This document shows positions 46,118-54,913 of a stretch of DNA of 64,000 nt, in pieces. Made by a program: the position numbers and the translations under genes. The notes beneath the pieces were generated by a model that was not told the DNA's origin, made no database searches, and worked only from the letters and a program-made list of their open reading frames with translations. The DNA is from Azophilus sp965220425 (GTDB lineage: Bacteria > Pseudomonadota > Gammaproteobacteria > Pseudomonadales > Azotimanducaceae), in assembly GCA_965220425.1 (NCBI GenBank), contig OZ244830.1, positions 2,170,001 through 2,234,000 of the forward strand. Reading direction: 5' to 3'. The number at the start of each line of letters is the position of its first letter. Position 1 is the stretch's first letter.

Positions 46118-46410
46118 GACTCCGGACGCCGTACCCGCAGCACCACGCCGCCGCCGAGCTCCAGTTCCGCATCCCACACCGGCGCCGCCGGCCGATCGTC
46201 CGCCAATTCCACGAAAACAGCCGCATCGACCGTCACGGCGGCGGAACCGGTCCGGCCCAGCTTGCGCCGCCACCACCAGAACGTACTCGGCGCCAGATCC
46301 TCGACCATACAGAATTCGCGGCAGCCCTGACCGCTGCGCTCAAAGCGCGACACGATCGCCCGCCACTCGTCCGGCGAGCGCTTTACCACCGCCCGTTTTA
46401 TGTCACTCAT
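46111..46410 (-). CDS. tnpA: IS66 accessory protein TnpA, copy 2
   Basis: 99 aa with the same helix-turn-helix arrangement as 220-519. Visible differences include D-I-K for D-V-K near the start and V-E-D for A-E-D in the middle. It lies 86 bases inside the right end of IS66 copy 2. Confidence 0.9.
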   Translation of the reverse strand: MSDIKRAVVKRSPDEWRAIVSRFERSGQGCREFCMVEDLAPSTFWWWRRKLGRTGSAAVTVDAAVFVELADDRPAAPVWDAELELGGGVVLRVRRPESC

Positions 46411-46496
46411 CGAATGGAATCTCCTTCGTCATGGGAACGACGAAGGCAACCGGAAAATCAGCCGGCCGGCAATAACGCCTCAGCGTGACCGCTTAC

Positions 46497-47365
46497 GCCT
46501 TGCCGATCCGCCTCTCCAAACGCTCGTTGCGCGCCAGGCCCAGAACAAAATCCACGTCGTTTCGCTCGCACCAGTCCATGATCGCGTCCCGGCAAAACCC
46601 CGAGTCGCCCCGGACGACGACGCGCACCTTCGGCCAGCGTCGCCGCACCCGCCCGACGATCCGCTCCAACTCCTCGACGCTCCCGGTGCTGGCGTCGCGA
46701 TCCGACGGGCGCAACCGCGCGCACAGCAGGTGCTCGCCACAGAAGATGTAGAGCGGCAGGTAACAGTAATGCTTGTAGTAGCCGTGAAAGAAACGACCCT
46801 CCTGGTCGCCATGCAACGGATCGTCGGTGGCGTCCAGGTCCAGCCAAAGTTCCTCCGGCGCCTCGACGTGGGATTCCAGGAAGATGTCCACCAACACCCG
46901 GTCCAGGGCGTCGGCGTTGGCCGCGATCCGGTGGTAGCGGTCCACGGCGACGTCCTCCGGCCTGCCCAGCTCCAGGCGGTTCAGTGTGCTCGACCCCGCC
47001 AGCGGGCACCCCCGGTCCCGCTTCCGCGCCCGCCCCGCGCCGCTGGGATCGGTCTTGCCCACCAACAACGCCAGCAGGCTGTCGGCGCGCAACGCGTCGT
47101 GGTCGTTGAGGTCCTCGTAGCCCAGGGCGATCCCGTGCACCCGTTGCGCGACCAACTCCGAGACCGAATGCTCGACCTTCCCGGGATGGCGATGATCGGT
47201 GAAGCAACCCGCGATCCGCTCCATCAGCCCCAACCGACGGTCCACCTCGCGCAGCAGGATGCCGCCCCCGTCCGAGGTGAGTCGGCCCCCATCGAAACGA
47301 CCGACGACCTCACGGCGACCGAAGGCGTGAAATTCAAGTTGTCCCGGCGTACACTGTGTGCTCAT
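46497..47365 (-). pseudogene. IS1380 transposase, N-terminal part
   Basis: From ATG 47365: an N-terminal domain with GRREVVGRFDGGRLTSDGG, then the first Asp in LWLDLDATDDPLHGDQEG and the second in RVVVRGDSGFCRD. It is cut after G-K-A by IS66 copy 2, which supplies a TAA. The C-terminal part lies at 39773-40336. Motifs and spacing fit the IS1380 family. Confidence 0.88.
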
Positions 47366-47464
47366 GGGATCTCCTTGTCGTCTTAATCCAAGTCTTTGAT
47401 TCAGCTTGTATTATCCGACAATTCGAGATCCCATTCCATTTGTTGGTGAGATATGCGGGCTAGC

Positions 47465-47559
47465 GGCGCATGGACCCCGTGCGAGCGGTCAAGGCCACCG
47501 CCGATCAACTGGCTCAGTTGATCTATGCCATGTCGACCTGCATGGCTGCGCCTAAGACA
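47465..47559 (+). pseudogene. Probable IS110-family C-terminal remnant
   Basis: One frame reads M-D-P-V-R-A-V-K-A-T-A-D-Q-L-A-Q-L-I-Y-A-M, which resembles the C-terminal helix of IS110-type recombinases. It stops abruptly at the terminal repeat of the next IS. Only about 30 residues remain, so the assignment is tentative. Confidence 0.4.
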
Positions 47560-47648
47560 CCAGCAGTTCTCATTTTGGCCACATCGGTGCGGTGGGACGG
47601 CGGATCGGCGGTTTTGAAGGAGGCTTGACAACATAGGATGCGGCGCCT

Positions 47649-48335
47649 ATGGTGCGGGTCATGGGACACCCGTGGTTCGGATCGAAGGCGACGTCGGGGC
47701 TGTGTCAGGCGTTGATTGCGCTGATGCCGCCGCACGCGGTGTACATCGAGACGCACCTGGGCGGCGGCGTGGTCATGAGGCGCAAGCCGGCGGCGCTGCG
47801 CAACATCGGGATCGACCTGGACGGCCGGGCGCTGTCGCGGTTCGAGTGCGGCTATCCGGTGGAGCTGGTGCACGGCGACTGCCACGCGTACCTGGCGGAG
47901 TTCGCGTTCGACGGATCGGAGCTGGTGTACTGCGATCCGCCGTACCTGCGCGGCGCGCGCAAGTCGTCGCGCCGCTACCGGCACGACTACGAGGACGCCG
48001 ACCACGCGGCGCTGCTCGGGCTGCTCGCGGGGCTGCCCTGCGCGGTGATGGTGTCGGGGTATCCGTCGGCGCTGTACGACGAACTGCTCGGCGGCTGGCG
48101 CAGCGTGTCGCTGCAGGTGATGAACCGGGCGGGGGTGGTGACCGAGAAGGTGTGGTTCAACTTCGCGCCGGACCGGGTGCACTGGGCGTCGTGCGCCGGG
48201 CGGGACTTCACGCACCGGCAGACGGTCAGGCGCAAGGCGGCGAGCTGGGGCCGGCGCTACGCGGCGATGCCGGCGGCGGAGCGCCTGGCGGTGCTGGCGG
48301 CGATCATGGCGGAAGAGGCGCAGGCGCCGCCGTGA
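47649..48335 (+). CDS. D12-class N6-adenine DNA methyltransferase
   Basis: A 228-aa Dam-like methyltransferase that transfers a methyl group from S-adenosylmethionine to adenine N6. The SAM-binding motif is HPWFGSKATS with MPPHAVYIETHLGGGVVM, and the catalytic motif is DPPY in ELVYCDPPYLRGARKS. The C-terminal part is basic. It lies inside the terminal repeats of the IS and its TGA overlaps the transposase GTG, so the two are made together. No restriction enzyme gene is nearby. Recognition sequence unknown. Internal ATG 47661 is an alternative start. Confidence 0.88.
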   Translation: MVRVMGHPWFGSKATSGLCQALIALMPPHAVYIETHLGGGVVMRRKPAALRNIGIDLDGRALSRFECGYPVELVHGDCHAYLAEFAFDGSELVYCDPPYLRGARKSSRRYRHDYEDADHAALLGLLAGLPCAVMVSGYPSALYDELLGGWRSVSLQVMNRAGVVTEKVWFNFAPDRVHWASCAGRDFTHRQTVRRKAASWGRRYAAMPAAERLAVLAAIMAEEAQAPP

Positions 48336-49621
48336 AGCGCCTCGGGCGCCATCTCGACCGGCTGCGGGCGTGCTTCGCGCGCATGCCGGATCCACGCCGC
48401 GGCAGCAACCGGCGCTACGCCATGGCCGACATCGGCATGGCGGCGCTGTCGGTGTTCCTCATGCAGTCGCCGTCGTTCCTGGCGCACCAGCGCGCGCTGG
48501 CCGAGGGCCGCACGCGGTCCAACGCGCACACCCTGTTCGGGCTGGCCCGCATCCCGCGCGACAACCACATCCGGCAGCTGCTCGACGGCGTGCCGACGAC
48601 GCACTTCGACGACGCGTTCCACGCGCTCGTCGAGGACCTCGACGCGTGCGGCGGCCTCGCGCCCATGCGCCGCCTCGACGGCCGCACGCTGGTCGCCCTG
48701 GACGGCACCGAGTTCTTCCGCTCGCGCAAGCTCCGCTGCGACCACTGCTCGACCCGCAAGCGCGCCGACGGCGGCACCGAGCACTTCCACCAGATGCTGG
48801 CCGCTAACGTCGTGGCGCCCGGCCGGGCGCAGTCGCTGCCGCTGCCGCCGGAGTTCGTGCGGCCCGTCGACGGCGCCGCCAAGCAGGACTGCGAACGCCA
48901 GGCCGTCAAGCGCTGGCTGGCGCGCCACGGCCCGCGCTGCGCCGCCCTGCGGCCGGTCTACCTCGGCGACGACCTCTACGCCTGCCAGCCCGTCTGCCGG
49001 GCCATGCTCGACGCCGGCGGCGACTTCCTGCTCACCTGCAAGCAACCCAGCCACAAGACCCTCTACGAGTACCTCCACGGCATCCGCCTGCCCACCCGAC
49101 GCCGCACCGCGGGCCGCGGCGCGAAGCGACACATCCACCGCTACCGCTGGATGACCGACCTGCCCATCCGCGACGGCGACGACGCCCTGCGCGTCAACTG
49201 GCTGGAGATCACCAGCGCCCGCCCCGACGGCACCGTCACCTACCGCGGCGCCTTCGTCACCAGCCTCGACGTCGACCGCGACAACGTCGCCGAACTCGCC
49301 AACTGCGCCCGCGCCCGCTGGAAGATCGAGAACGAGACCTTCAACGTCCTCAAGCAGCACGGCTACCACCTCGAACACAACTTCGGCCACGGCAAGCACA
49401 CCCTCGCCGCCGTGCTCGTCGTCCTCAACCTGCTCGCCTTCGCCCTGCACACCGCCTGCGAACTCGCCGAAACCCTCTGGCAGCAGGCCCGACAACGCCT
49501 CGGCACCCGGGCGCGCCTGTTCGAGCACCCGCGCACCGTCACCGAATACCAGACGTTCCCCTCGTGGACCGCGCTCATGACCCTGCTCGCCACCGGCGGA
49601 CCTGCAGCACAGCCTCCCTGA
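48332..49621 (+). CDS. DDE transposase of the methyltransferase-carrying IS
   Basis: A 429-aa IS4-like transposase. An N-terminal DUF4372-like helical region (R-M-P-D-P-R-R-G-S-N-R-R-Y) precedes the DDE core: Asp in LVALDGTEFF, a Cys pair in LRCDHC, Asp in PVYLGDDLYACQPV, and Glu in RARWKIENETFNVLKQHGYHLEHNFGHG. GTG 48332 overlaps the methyltransferase stop, implying coupled translation. The gene is complete and the element may be active. Confidence 0.85.
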   Translation: MKRLGRHLDRLRACFARMPDPRRGSNRRYAMADIGMAALSVFLMQSPSFLAHQRALAEGRTRSNAHTLFGLARIPRDNHIRQLLDGVPTTHFDDAFHALVEDLDACGGLAPMRRLDGRTLVALDGTEFFRSRKLRCDHCSTRKRADGGTEHFHQMLAANVVAPGRAQSLPLPPEFVRPVDGAAKQDCERQAVKRWLARHGPRCAALRPVYLGDDLYACQPVCRAMLDAGGDFLLTCKQPSHKTLYEYLHGIRLPTRRRTAGRGAKRHIHRYRWMTDLPIRDGDDALRVNWLEITSARPDGTVTYRGAFVTSLDVDRDNVAELANCARARWKIENETFNVLKQHGYHLEHNFGHGKHTLAAVLVVLNLLAFALHTACELAETLWQQARQRLGTRARLFEHPRTVTEYQTFPSWTALMTLLATGGPAAQPP

Positions 49622-49727
49622 CTTCCCCGCCTCGCCTCCGCAACCGGATCAACCCACCGCAAAACCAATGAAACACTCAACCGTCACCCGACAAAACCAA
49701 AATGAGAACTGCTGGTCGTCGCCGCAC

Positions 49728-50950
49728 TAGTGTCATGTCACACATGATATGTCGTATTTTAGCTGATATATTTACGGTCCTCTATTCAGGACGAGGATCC
49801 GTGCATGAAGCGCTACGTGGTGACACTGGACGAAGGGGAACGGGAAGGTCTGAAGGCGATTGCGAACAAAGGTTCGCACCGCTCGCAGAAGGTGATCAAC
49901 GCGTTGATCCTGCTCAATTGCGACCAAGGGAAGTTCAACGAACGACAGGCGACCGGAGAGGCCATTGCGGAGATTCTGCGGATCAGCATGCGCAAGGTGG
50001 ATCGGGTAAAGAAGCGTTTTGTAGAGGCGGGGCTCGAGGTGGCACTGGGCGGCGGGCAGGGTCGTCGGCCGACCTACCTGCGCAAGGCCGACGGCGAGTT
50101 CGAGGCGCGCCTGGTGGCGCTGAGCTGCGGCGAACCGCCGGCGGGCCACGGGCAATGGTCGCTGCGGCTGCTGGCGGACCACGCTGTGGAACTCGGCTAC
50201 ATCGACAGGGTGTCGCACGAGACGGTGCGGCGGGTTCTAAAAAAAACGAACTCAAGCCTTGGCGTCGGGTCGGATGGGTGATCCCGCCGCAGCGCAACGC
50301 GGATTTCGCGGCGGCCATGGAGCAGGTGCTCGACGTATACCGGCGTCCGTACGACAAGGCCTTGCCCGTGGTGTGCATGGACGAGACGCCGCGCCAGTTG
50401 ATCCGTGAGACGCGTATGCCGATTCCCGCCGAACCGGGCCAGCCGGCCCGGCACGACTACGAGTACCAGCGCTGCGGAACCTGCAACGTCTTCATGGCCA
50501 CGGAGCCCTTGGCCGGCAAGCGGACGACCCGGGTGACGGAGCGCAAGACCAAGATCGACTGGGCGCACTTCCTCGCTGACATTGCCGCACGATACCCCGA
50601 CGCCCAGACGATCACCTTGGTGATGGACAATCTGAACACTCACCGCCCGGGCGCACTCTACGAAGCCTTCCCGCCAGCGCAGGCAAAAGCCCTATGGGAT
50701 CGGTTCGAGTTCGTCTTCACCCCAAAGCACGGCAGTTGGCTGAACGTCGCCGAGGTCGAACTCAACGTCATGATCCGCCAGTGTCTGAACCGACGCATCG
50801 ACTCCATCGACATCCTGCGCCAGGAGGTCGCCGCTTGGCAAGCCGCCCGCGACCGCCTCCAGGCCAAGGTGAACTGGCAGTTCACCACCGACGACGCACG
50901 CGTCAAACTGAAACGTCTCTATCCGACATTTGATGCGTGACAGGACACTA
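49728..50950 (+). mobile_element. IS630-family element
   Basis: Inverted ends gtgtcatgtcac (left) and gtgacaggacac (right) are bounded by TA on each side (49728-49729, 50949-50950), the target of IS630/Tc1 elements. It encodes one transposase in two frames. It lies 46 bases upstream of fucU copy 2 and right next to the methyltransferase IS. Confidence 0.9.
49805..50940 (+). CDS. IS630 transposase, read through a probable -1 frameshift
   Basis: The first frame (49805-50281) holds the N-terminal HTH domain (AIAEILRISMRKVDRVKKRFVEAG, GGGQGRRPTYL). The second frame continues from an 8-A run at 50239-50246 (ctaaaaaaaacg) and holds the DDE core: Asp in VVCMDETPRQL, Asp in LVMDNLNTH and Glu in NVAEVELNVMI, ending at 50940. 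The A run is a classic slippery site, and IS630 members often use it, so this is likely programmed and not decay. Full product about 378 aa. Confidence 0.85.
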
Positions 50951-50995
50951 GTGGGAATAACTTTGCCGACAGCGGTCATCCCAAAGAAAAATTGG

Positions 50996-51433
50996 ATGCT
51001 AAATAATATTCACTGGTTGCTCGGACCTGAATTGCTTTACGTCCTGCGGCGTATGGGGCACGGTGACGAGATAGCCTTGGTCGACGCAAATTTTCCGGGG
51101 GAATCCCATGGACGGCGCCTCGTGCGCATGGACGGCGTATCAGCAACGGACGCTCTGGAGGCCATCGTTTCCGTCTTGCCTCTGGACACCTATACGAACT
51201 GCTCAGCATACACAATGCAGGTTGTCGGTGACGCGGACGCTGTCCCTGACATCGTCCTCACTTTTCGCCAGATCGTGGCTCAATACTCGCCACATGCGGT
51301 TCAATTCGGGACGCTCGAGCGCCATGACTTCTATTCGAGAGCGCGAGAGGCATTTGCCGTCGTGGCGACCGGTGAACGACGACTTTACGGCAATATCCTG
51401 TTAATCAAGGGTGTCGTTGCTCCTCCAGGTTAG
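50996..51433 (+). CDS. fucU: L-fucose mutarotase, copy 2
   Basis: A 145-aa FucU: RRMGHGDEIALVDANFPGES, SVLPLDTYTN, MQVVGDADAVPDIV and LYGNILLIKGVV. It is the paralogue of 7362-7796, with lower GC. ATG 50996 aligns with the start of copy 1. The IS630 element ends 46 bases upstream, so the original promoter is likely displaced. It lies tail to tail with the fucosidase gene, whose product would release its substrate. Confidence 0.92.
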   Translation: MLNNIHWLLGPELLYVLRRMGHGDEIALVDANFPGESHGRRLVRMDGVSATDALEAIVSVLPLDTYTNCSAYTMQVVGDADAVPDIVLTFRQIVAQYSPHAVQFGTLERHDFYSRAREAFAVVATGERRLYGNILLIKGVVAPPG

Positions 51434-51521
51434 ACGATATGGCCGCTGGATGCGGTCGAATAGGTGTAGGGCAACAGGTCAGGCGATCCCGTGCGCAAGG
51501 TTGAATATGGCACTGACGGCT

Positions 51522-53078
51522 CTATTGTCCGCCAAGTTCTTCCTCCGATGCCGCGGCGCCGCCCTCCACTTTAAACGTGTATGCATGTAGGCATGGGAGT
51601 TTCTGGGGCGTAAAGTTTGGGACGGATATTACCAAAGCACCGCTCTGCTGGGTCCAAGGTAGTTGGCCGCGAACCCCAAGCATCGTTACCGCGGATTCTG
51701 AATAAGCGCGAACGCCTTCGAGCGTGAGATTTCCCTTGGGCAGACCCGGAACTATTGCATAGAGGTCCGCTCCCTTGCGGGTGAAGAACACCATCTTGCG
51801 GGCCAATCCGTTGTCTGGCTGTAGACCAGCGAGCCTAAGAATGTCGTATTGCTGTCGAAAGTGTTCGAATTTCTCGACGGGACGGTTACCATCGGTCCAC
51901 TGCGCCGACACTTTCCAGGTGCGCGTCCCGTAGATAGCCTCCCCGTTGACCGCCAGCCAGTCTCCCAGTTCCATGAGTCGAGCCTGCTGCAGCAAAGGTA
52001 TGCGCCCGTCGGCCGTAGGCCCCACATCAAGAAGAAGGTTGCCGCCCCGGCTCACCAAGTCGGCGAATGCCCACACGAGCTCCTTGCCTGTCATGAAGTT
52101 TTCGACGGGTTCATTGCGGTTGTATCCATACGACTGGCCGATTCCACGACTCTCCTCCCAGGGGTGGGAGTCGTCGGCCATGCCGGCCCCGTATTCGGTG
52201 GTGTAGTATCCGCCGTGCTTGTGGGGAGTTCCTTTGCCCCAGCGGTCGTTGATCACGACTTCTCCCCGACTGGGCGAATGATTAAAAAGCCATGCAAGCA
52301 GATCGACGCTTTGCCAAGCCTCGTGCCCCAGGTCCCAGGCTCCGTCGCTGAAGATGAGTGCGGGGCTGTAGCGCGAGACGACATCCTTGAATTGTGGAAT
52401 CATATGATCCTGGATGTAGCGCTCCCGATCTTGCAGCCAGAGTGGATTGAACCACTCGTAGAGCGAGTAATAGAAGCCCATCCTCAGACCAGCATCGCGC
52501 ACTGCTTCAGTGAGATCGCCTAAGAGGTCGCGTTTAGGACCCACTTCCATGCTGTTCCAAGCCCGTCCCCAGGTTCGGCTTGCCTCCGTGCTTGGCCACA
52601 GCGCGAAGCCATCGTGGTGCTTCGAGGTCAATACCACATATCGAGCACCAGCGCGGCGGAATACTTCGGCCCATTGCGAGGGTTCGAACAACTCAGCTTT
52701 GAACAGCGGAGCAAAATCCGGATAGGTGAAGTTTTCCCCATAGACCCTCTTGTGAAATTTCCTCGTGACCTCCGCGTTCCGCCTCCCCCGCTCATCCCAG
52801 TCCTCAACCGACGAAGCGCTGAGTGAATTCCAATACCATTCCGAGTAGAAATCCGGGTAGGCATACGCCGGTACCGAGTAAACGCCCCAGTGAATAAAGA
52901 TTCCGAGCTTCGCATCCAGGAACCACTCGGGCGTCGACCGAGAGTCCAGAGAGGCCCAGTCCGCACTATATTCGGCGCTGGAAAGGCTGCCCGCGCCAAA
53001 GGCGAGCGCCGCTAGAAGGAACCGGATTCTCCAGCTTGGTACACGCAGTTCTAGTTCACAGCTTCGGCGGGGTTGCAC
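51522..53078 (-). CDS. Alpha-L-fucosidase, family GH29, exported
   Basis: A 518-aa GH29 fucosidase that releases terminal L-fucose from glycans. A basic start plus a hydrophobic stretch (RFLLAALAFGAGSLSSA) is a signal peptide. The barrel opens with EWFLDAKLGIFIHWGVYSVPAY, includes VLTSKHHDGFALWPS and GFYYSLYEWF, and the catalytic nucleophile Asp lies in ALIFSDGAWD. The C-terminal beta domain carries FTRKGADLYAIV. The start is GTG 53078. It is divergent from fucP across 524 bases. It probably acts in the periplasm on oligosaccharides brought in by the TonB receptor. Confidence 0.93.
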   Translation of the reverse strand: MQPRRSCELELRVPSWRIRFLLAALAFGAGSLSSAEYSADWASLDSRSTPEWFLDAKLGIFIHWGVYSVPAYAYPDFYSEWYWNSLSASSVEDWDERGRRNAEVTRKFHKRVYGENFTYPDFAPLFKAELFEPSQWAEVFRRAGARYVVLTSKHHDGFALWPSTEASRTWGRAWNSMEVGPKRDLLGDLTEAVRDAGLRMGFYYSLYEWFNPLWLQDRERYIQDHMIPQFKDVVSRYSPALIFSDGAWDLGHEAWQSVDLLAWLFNHSPSRGEVVINDRWGKGTPHKHGGYYTTEYGAGMADDSHPWEESRGIGQSYGYNRNEPVENFMTGKELVWAFADLVSRGGNLLLDVGPTADGRIPLLQQARLMELGDWLAVNGEAIYGTRTWKVSAQWTDGNRPVEKFEHFRQQYDILRLAGLQPDNGLARKMVFFTRKGADLYAIVPGLPKGNLTLEGVRAYSESAVTMLGVRGQLPWTQQSGALVISVPNFTPQKLPCLHAYTFKVEGGAAASEEELGGQ

Positions 53079-53602
53079 TTGTAGTTATCCTAACGCAATG
53101 AGGGATACGAACATACGCGCCATACTACACGACCCGATTTTGTCGCTCGATTGATATTTTTTGTAAGACAAATATACTTTCAAATAGAAAAATATGAAAG
53201 ATCTCGTGAGGATTCAATTTTGGGAAGCTCTTTCCGTCGCCAGGCGCTGCAATGAGGCGTCTGCATGCTTGCTACGAACCATCAACCATGATCGGCCCAT
53301 TGTCAGCCCCTGGAGGATCGCGGTTTGGGGGTGAACTGGCAGGTGGTGATGCGGTCGGAACTACGCTGGCATTTCGCGCTGGACGGCGAACGGGCTTTGA
53401 ATAGCGCCAAACCATCGACTTCCTGGAGCGGAACGCAATCGTTCGAGAGTCCAATTGCTTCAAGAGTTCGGTAAGTACTGCCAATGGTCGGCAATAGACA
53501 CCAAAACGGGCTTGTCCGGAGATTCCCTCGCGAACCTGGGGCAGCGCGACGGGGATTCAACCCTCATACGTCGGATCCAGTGTTTGTCGTCTGGGAGACC
53601 GC
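53079..53602. promoter_or_regulatory. Divergent fucosidase / fucP control region
   Basis: 524 bases. The part at 53140-53215 is strikingly AT-rich (gatattttttgtaagacaaatatac, then caaatagaaaaatatg) and is the likely site of both promoters. From 53220 to 53590 short open frames on both strands show no family marks; they may be a decayed gene. No regulator gene is close by. Confidence 0.4.
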
Positions 53603-54889
53603 ATGAATCATTTGGGCATCGAGAAGGCCGCCCGAACCGAACGAGGCAAGTTCATTGACGAGGGGTACCTGGTAGCCTTTGCCTGCGTAACCGCCTTGTT
53701 CTTCCTGTGGGCGATTGCCCACAACTTCAACGATATCTTGATCAAGCAATTTCAGAAGGCGCTGAATCTCACGCGCACGCAATCCGGTTTCCTCCAAACC
53801 GCCTTTTACTGTGCATATTTTTTCATGGCGTTGCCTGCTGGGATGCTGATGCGACGAGCAGGCTACAAGAATGGAATACTCGTTGGGTTGGCTCTTTACG
53901 CGCTTGGGGCGATTCTGTTCTTCCCTGCGGCCGAGGTACAGAGCTATCCGATTTTTCTGTTCGCATTGTTCGTTATAGCGTCCGGATTGACGGTTCTCGA
54001 AACCGCAGCGAATCCTTATGTCACATTCATGGGCGACCCCGCAAAGGCCGCCCAGCGGCTCAACTTTGCGCAGTCGTTCAACAGTCTGGGAGCGGTTTTT
54101 GGAACGTTCGTCGGGGGCGCCCTGATTTTCTCCGGAATGGAATATTCCGAACGGGAACTCGCCGAGCTGTCCCCGGCCGACCTGGACTCCTATAGGGCGT
54201 CCGAAGTGCGCGCCGTTCAAATGCCGTATCTCGCTCTTGCGACGATCACGACGGTCTTGGCCATCGTCATCCGCAGCGTGCGTTTCCCAAGACTCTCGAC
54301 AGGTAGCCCATCATCCCATCTGCTGGACTTGTCGGTGCTTAAGTTCCAGCACCTTCTCCGGGCGGTCGCGGCACAGTTTTTCTATGTTGGTGCGCAAGTC
54401 GGCGTTTGGAGTTATTTCATCAATTTCGTACAAGACGTTATCGAAACGCCAGAGAAGACGGCCGCAAATTACCTGGGCATCAGCCTGATCCTGTTCATGA
54501 TCGGTCGATTCTCTGGCACCGCGATCATGCGCTTTGTGGCGCCGCAAACGCTACTCTGGGTCTGTGCGGCGATAAACACTGTACTTTGCGGTGTCGCAGC
54601 GTTCGCCAGTGGCGTCACTGCGGTGTTGGCGCTGGGCGCCACTAGTTTCTTCATGTCGATCACCTTTCCAACGATTTTTGCCTTTGGAATTAGGGAGTTG
54701 GGAGAGCACGCCAAAATCGGTTCGTCACTGATCGTTATGGCGATTATCGGCGGAGCGCTCATTCCCCCCTTAATGGGGCTGATCGCCGATCTTACCGATT
54801 CGATCCAGTTCGCGATGCTTGCACCGTTGATCTGTTTCTTGGTGGTCGTCGACTTTGGATGGCGTGGCCATGTCGTGCGAACTCCATAA
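53603..54889 (+). CDS. fucP: L-fucose permease FucP
   Basis: A 428-aa major facilitator transporter with 12 predicted helices and the FucP hallmarks: FACVTALFFLWAIAHNFNDILIKQFQ in helix 1 (the conserved Asn-Asp pair), YCAYFFMALPAGMLMRR, and VLETAANPYVTFMGDP. It imports L-fucose with protons across the inner membrane. It is followed by the GAPDH-like gene after 24 bases, suggesting co-transcription. GC content is lower than in the 7-22 kb block. Confidence 0.93.
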   Translation: MNHLGIEKAARTERGKFIDEGYLVAFACVTALFFLWAIAHNFNDILIKQFQKALNLTRTQSGFLQTAFYCAYFFMALPAGMLMRRAGYKNGILVGLALYALGAILFFPAAEVQSYPIFLFALFVIASGLTVLETAANPYVTFMGDPAKAAQRLNFAQSFNSLGAVFGTFVGGALIFSGMEYSERELAELSPADLDSYRASEVRAVQMPYLALATITTVLAIVIRSVRFPRLSTGSPSSHLLDLSVLKFQHLLRAVAAQFFYVGAQVGVWSYFINFVQDVIETPEKTAANYLGISLILFMIGRFSGTAIMRFVAPQTLLWVCAAINTVLCGVAAFASGVTAVLALGATSFFMSITFPTIFAFGIRELGEHAKIGSSLIVMAIIGGALIPPLMGLIADLTDSIQFAMLAPLICFLVVVDFGWRGHVVRTP

Positions 54890-54913
54890 CCGAAAAAGAA
54901 ACCGAGACGAACA

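Larger units (their letters stand above)
40337..46496 (-). mobile_element. IS66-family element, copy 2, interrupted by RIT-2
   Basis: The ends are gtaagcgggcaaac at 40337 and gcttac finishing at 46496, with the 8-bp duplication gccttgcc outside (40329-40336 and 46497-46504). It is nearly identical to copy 1 and reads on the minus strand. RIT-2 (40605-44339) splits tnpC. Confidence 0.95.
39533..47460 (-). mobile_element. IS1380-family element, interrupted by IS66 copy 2
   Basis: 18-bp perfect terminal repeats: cccgcatatctcaccaac at 39533 and its complement ending at 47460. They are flanked by ctag on both sides (39529-39532, 47461-47464), the 4-bp duplication expected for IS1380. IS66 copy 2, with its own gccttgcc duplication, splits the transposase. 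Removing it leaves about 1.76 kb, a normal size. Confidence 0.93.
47560..49715 (+). mobile_element. IS carrying a DNA adenine methyltransferase gene
   Basis: 19-bp perfect terminal repeats, ccagcagttctcattttgg at 47560-47578 and its complement at 49697-49715, enclose exactly two genes, a methyltransferase and a DDE transposase, overlapping by 4 bases. I see no target duplication. The transposase is of the IS4-like kind; the element would be listed as unclassified (ISNCY-like). Carrying a passenger gene inside so small an IS is uncommon. Confidence 0.85.

Noticed and set aside
48257..49528. 423-codon minus-strand open frame
   Set aside because: Antisense to a transposase with complete DDE motifs; the composition is Val/Glu/Gly-rich and without domains.
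47560..49715. Methyltransferase as part of a restriction-modification system
   Set aside because: No endonuclease gene lies next to it, and it is enclosed with a transposase in terminal repeats, so a passenger gene is more likely.
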